A stretch of DNA of 13,722 bases from a bacterium (lineage in GTDB: Bacteria > AUK180). Positions 13,644 through 13,722 of this stretch are shown in pieces. The position numbers and the translations under genes are program-made. The stretch lies in the NCBI GenBank assembly GCA_021162505.1, contig JAGGYO010000323.1:1-13722 (forward strand). The letters run 5' to 3'. A model generated the notes under the pieces. The model was not told the DNA's origin, ran no database searches, and saw only the letters and a program-made list of their open reading frames with translations. How positions within the stretch are numbered: position 1 is the first letter of the stretch; every line of letters begins with the position of its first letter.

Positions 13644-13722
13644 ATGAAGAAGATGGAAGAAAATATTTCCTGTTTTAATCGAGGCAACCGGCATAGTAAT
13701 TGCCTATCTATCTATCTATCTA
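13644..13722 (+). CDS. Possible start of a gene cut by the window end
   Basis: ATG 13644 opens a frame that stays open to the last base (26 codons, MKKMEENISCFNRGNRHSNC, then a repeat-encoded LSIYLS). Support is the consensus promoter immediately upstream, which would give an almost leaderless mRNA as at 3848 and 3772. Against it, the peptide is short and unrecognised, and the same stretch can form a hairpin (AGGCAA 13682-13687 with TTGCCT 13700-13705), so it may be the 5' end of a non-coding or structured RNA. Confidence 0.35.
   Translation, partial: MKKMEENISCFNRGNRHSNCLSIYLS
13704..13722 (+). repeat. Tetranucleotide tandem repeat (CTAT)n at the window end
   Basis: Four complete CTAT units plus CTA, running off the window. 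The true length is unknown. If it lies inside a gene, copy-number change would shift the frame. It may also simply mark an assembly breakpoint. Confidence 0.85.

Noticed and set aside
13676..13705. Riboswitch, for example c-di-GMP type, because of the GAGGCAACCGG segment after a strong promoter
   Set aside because: Only a six-base hairpin is visible and the conserved core of known classes is not present in the available sequence.

Overview
The window is AT-rich, densely coded bacterial DNA with Lys/Asn/Ile-heavy proteins. An O-antigen-ligase-type membrane enzyme and a type IV pilus/type II secretion ATPase point to a bacterium with a polysaccharide surface and pili or a secretion machine. Nothing pins down the lineage; an uncultured low-GC phylum is plausible, but this is inference.

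Layout: (1) positions 1-3772, minus strand, a tightly packed operon read leftwards: a membrane-anchored protein of unknown function, a secreted helical protein of unknown function, glutamine-dependent NAD+ synthetase (nadE), a small basic protein, and a gene cut by the window start. Two junctions are ATGA overlaps and two are longer overlaps. (2) Positions 3773-3847, a divergent promoter region whose two promoters both place the predicted transcription start on the A of an ATG, implying leaderless mRNAs. (3) Positions 3848-6817, plus strand, a 989-residue O-antigen ligase/polymerase-like protein with a C-terminal TPR region. (4) Positions 6814-12949, minus strand, a second operon: a PilB/GspE ATPase, then by a GTGA overlap a 932-residue cytosolic protein (chemoreceptor-like coil, substrate-binding domain, second chemoreceptor-like coil), then another substrate-binding protein with no signal peptide. 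The open frame upstream of that last gene continues the coiled coil, so the two reading frames look like one coil-SBP-coil-SBP protein of about 1,482 residues interrupted by a one-base frame change near 8538. (5) Positions 12968-13643, about 680 bases without a gene, filled with small palindromic REP-like repeats. (6) A near-perfect promoter at 13608-13635 leads into a start codon and a tetranucleotide tract cut by the window end.

The most unusual item is the soluble receptor-like protein or protein pair translationally coupled to a pilus/secretion ATPase. It has the parts of a cytoplasmic nutrient sensor (substrate-binding fold plus degenerate chemoreceptor hairpin tips) without signal peptide or membrane segment. 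A sensory link to the motor is a hypothesis only.
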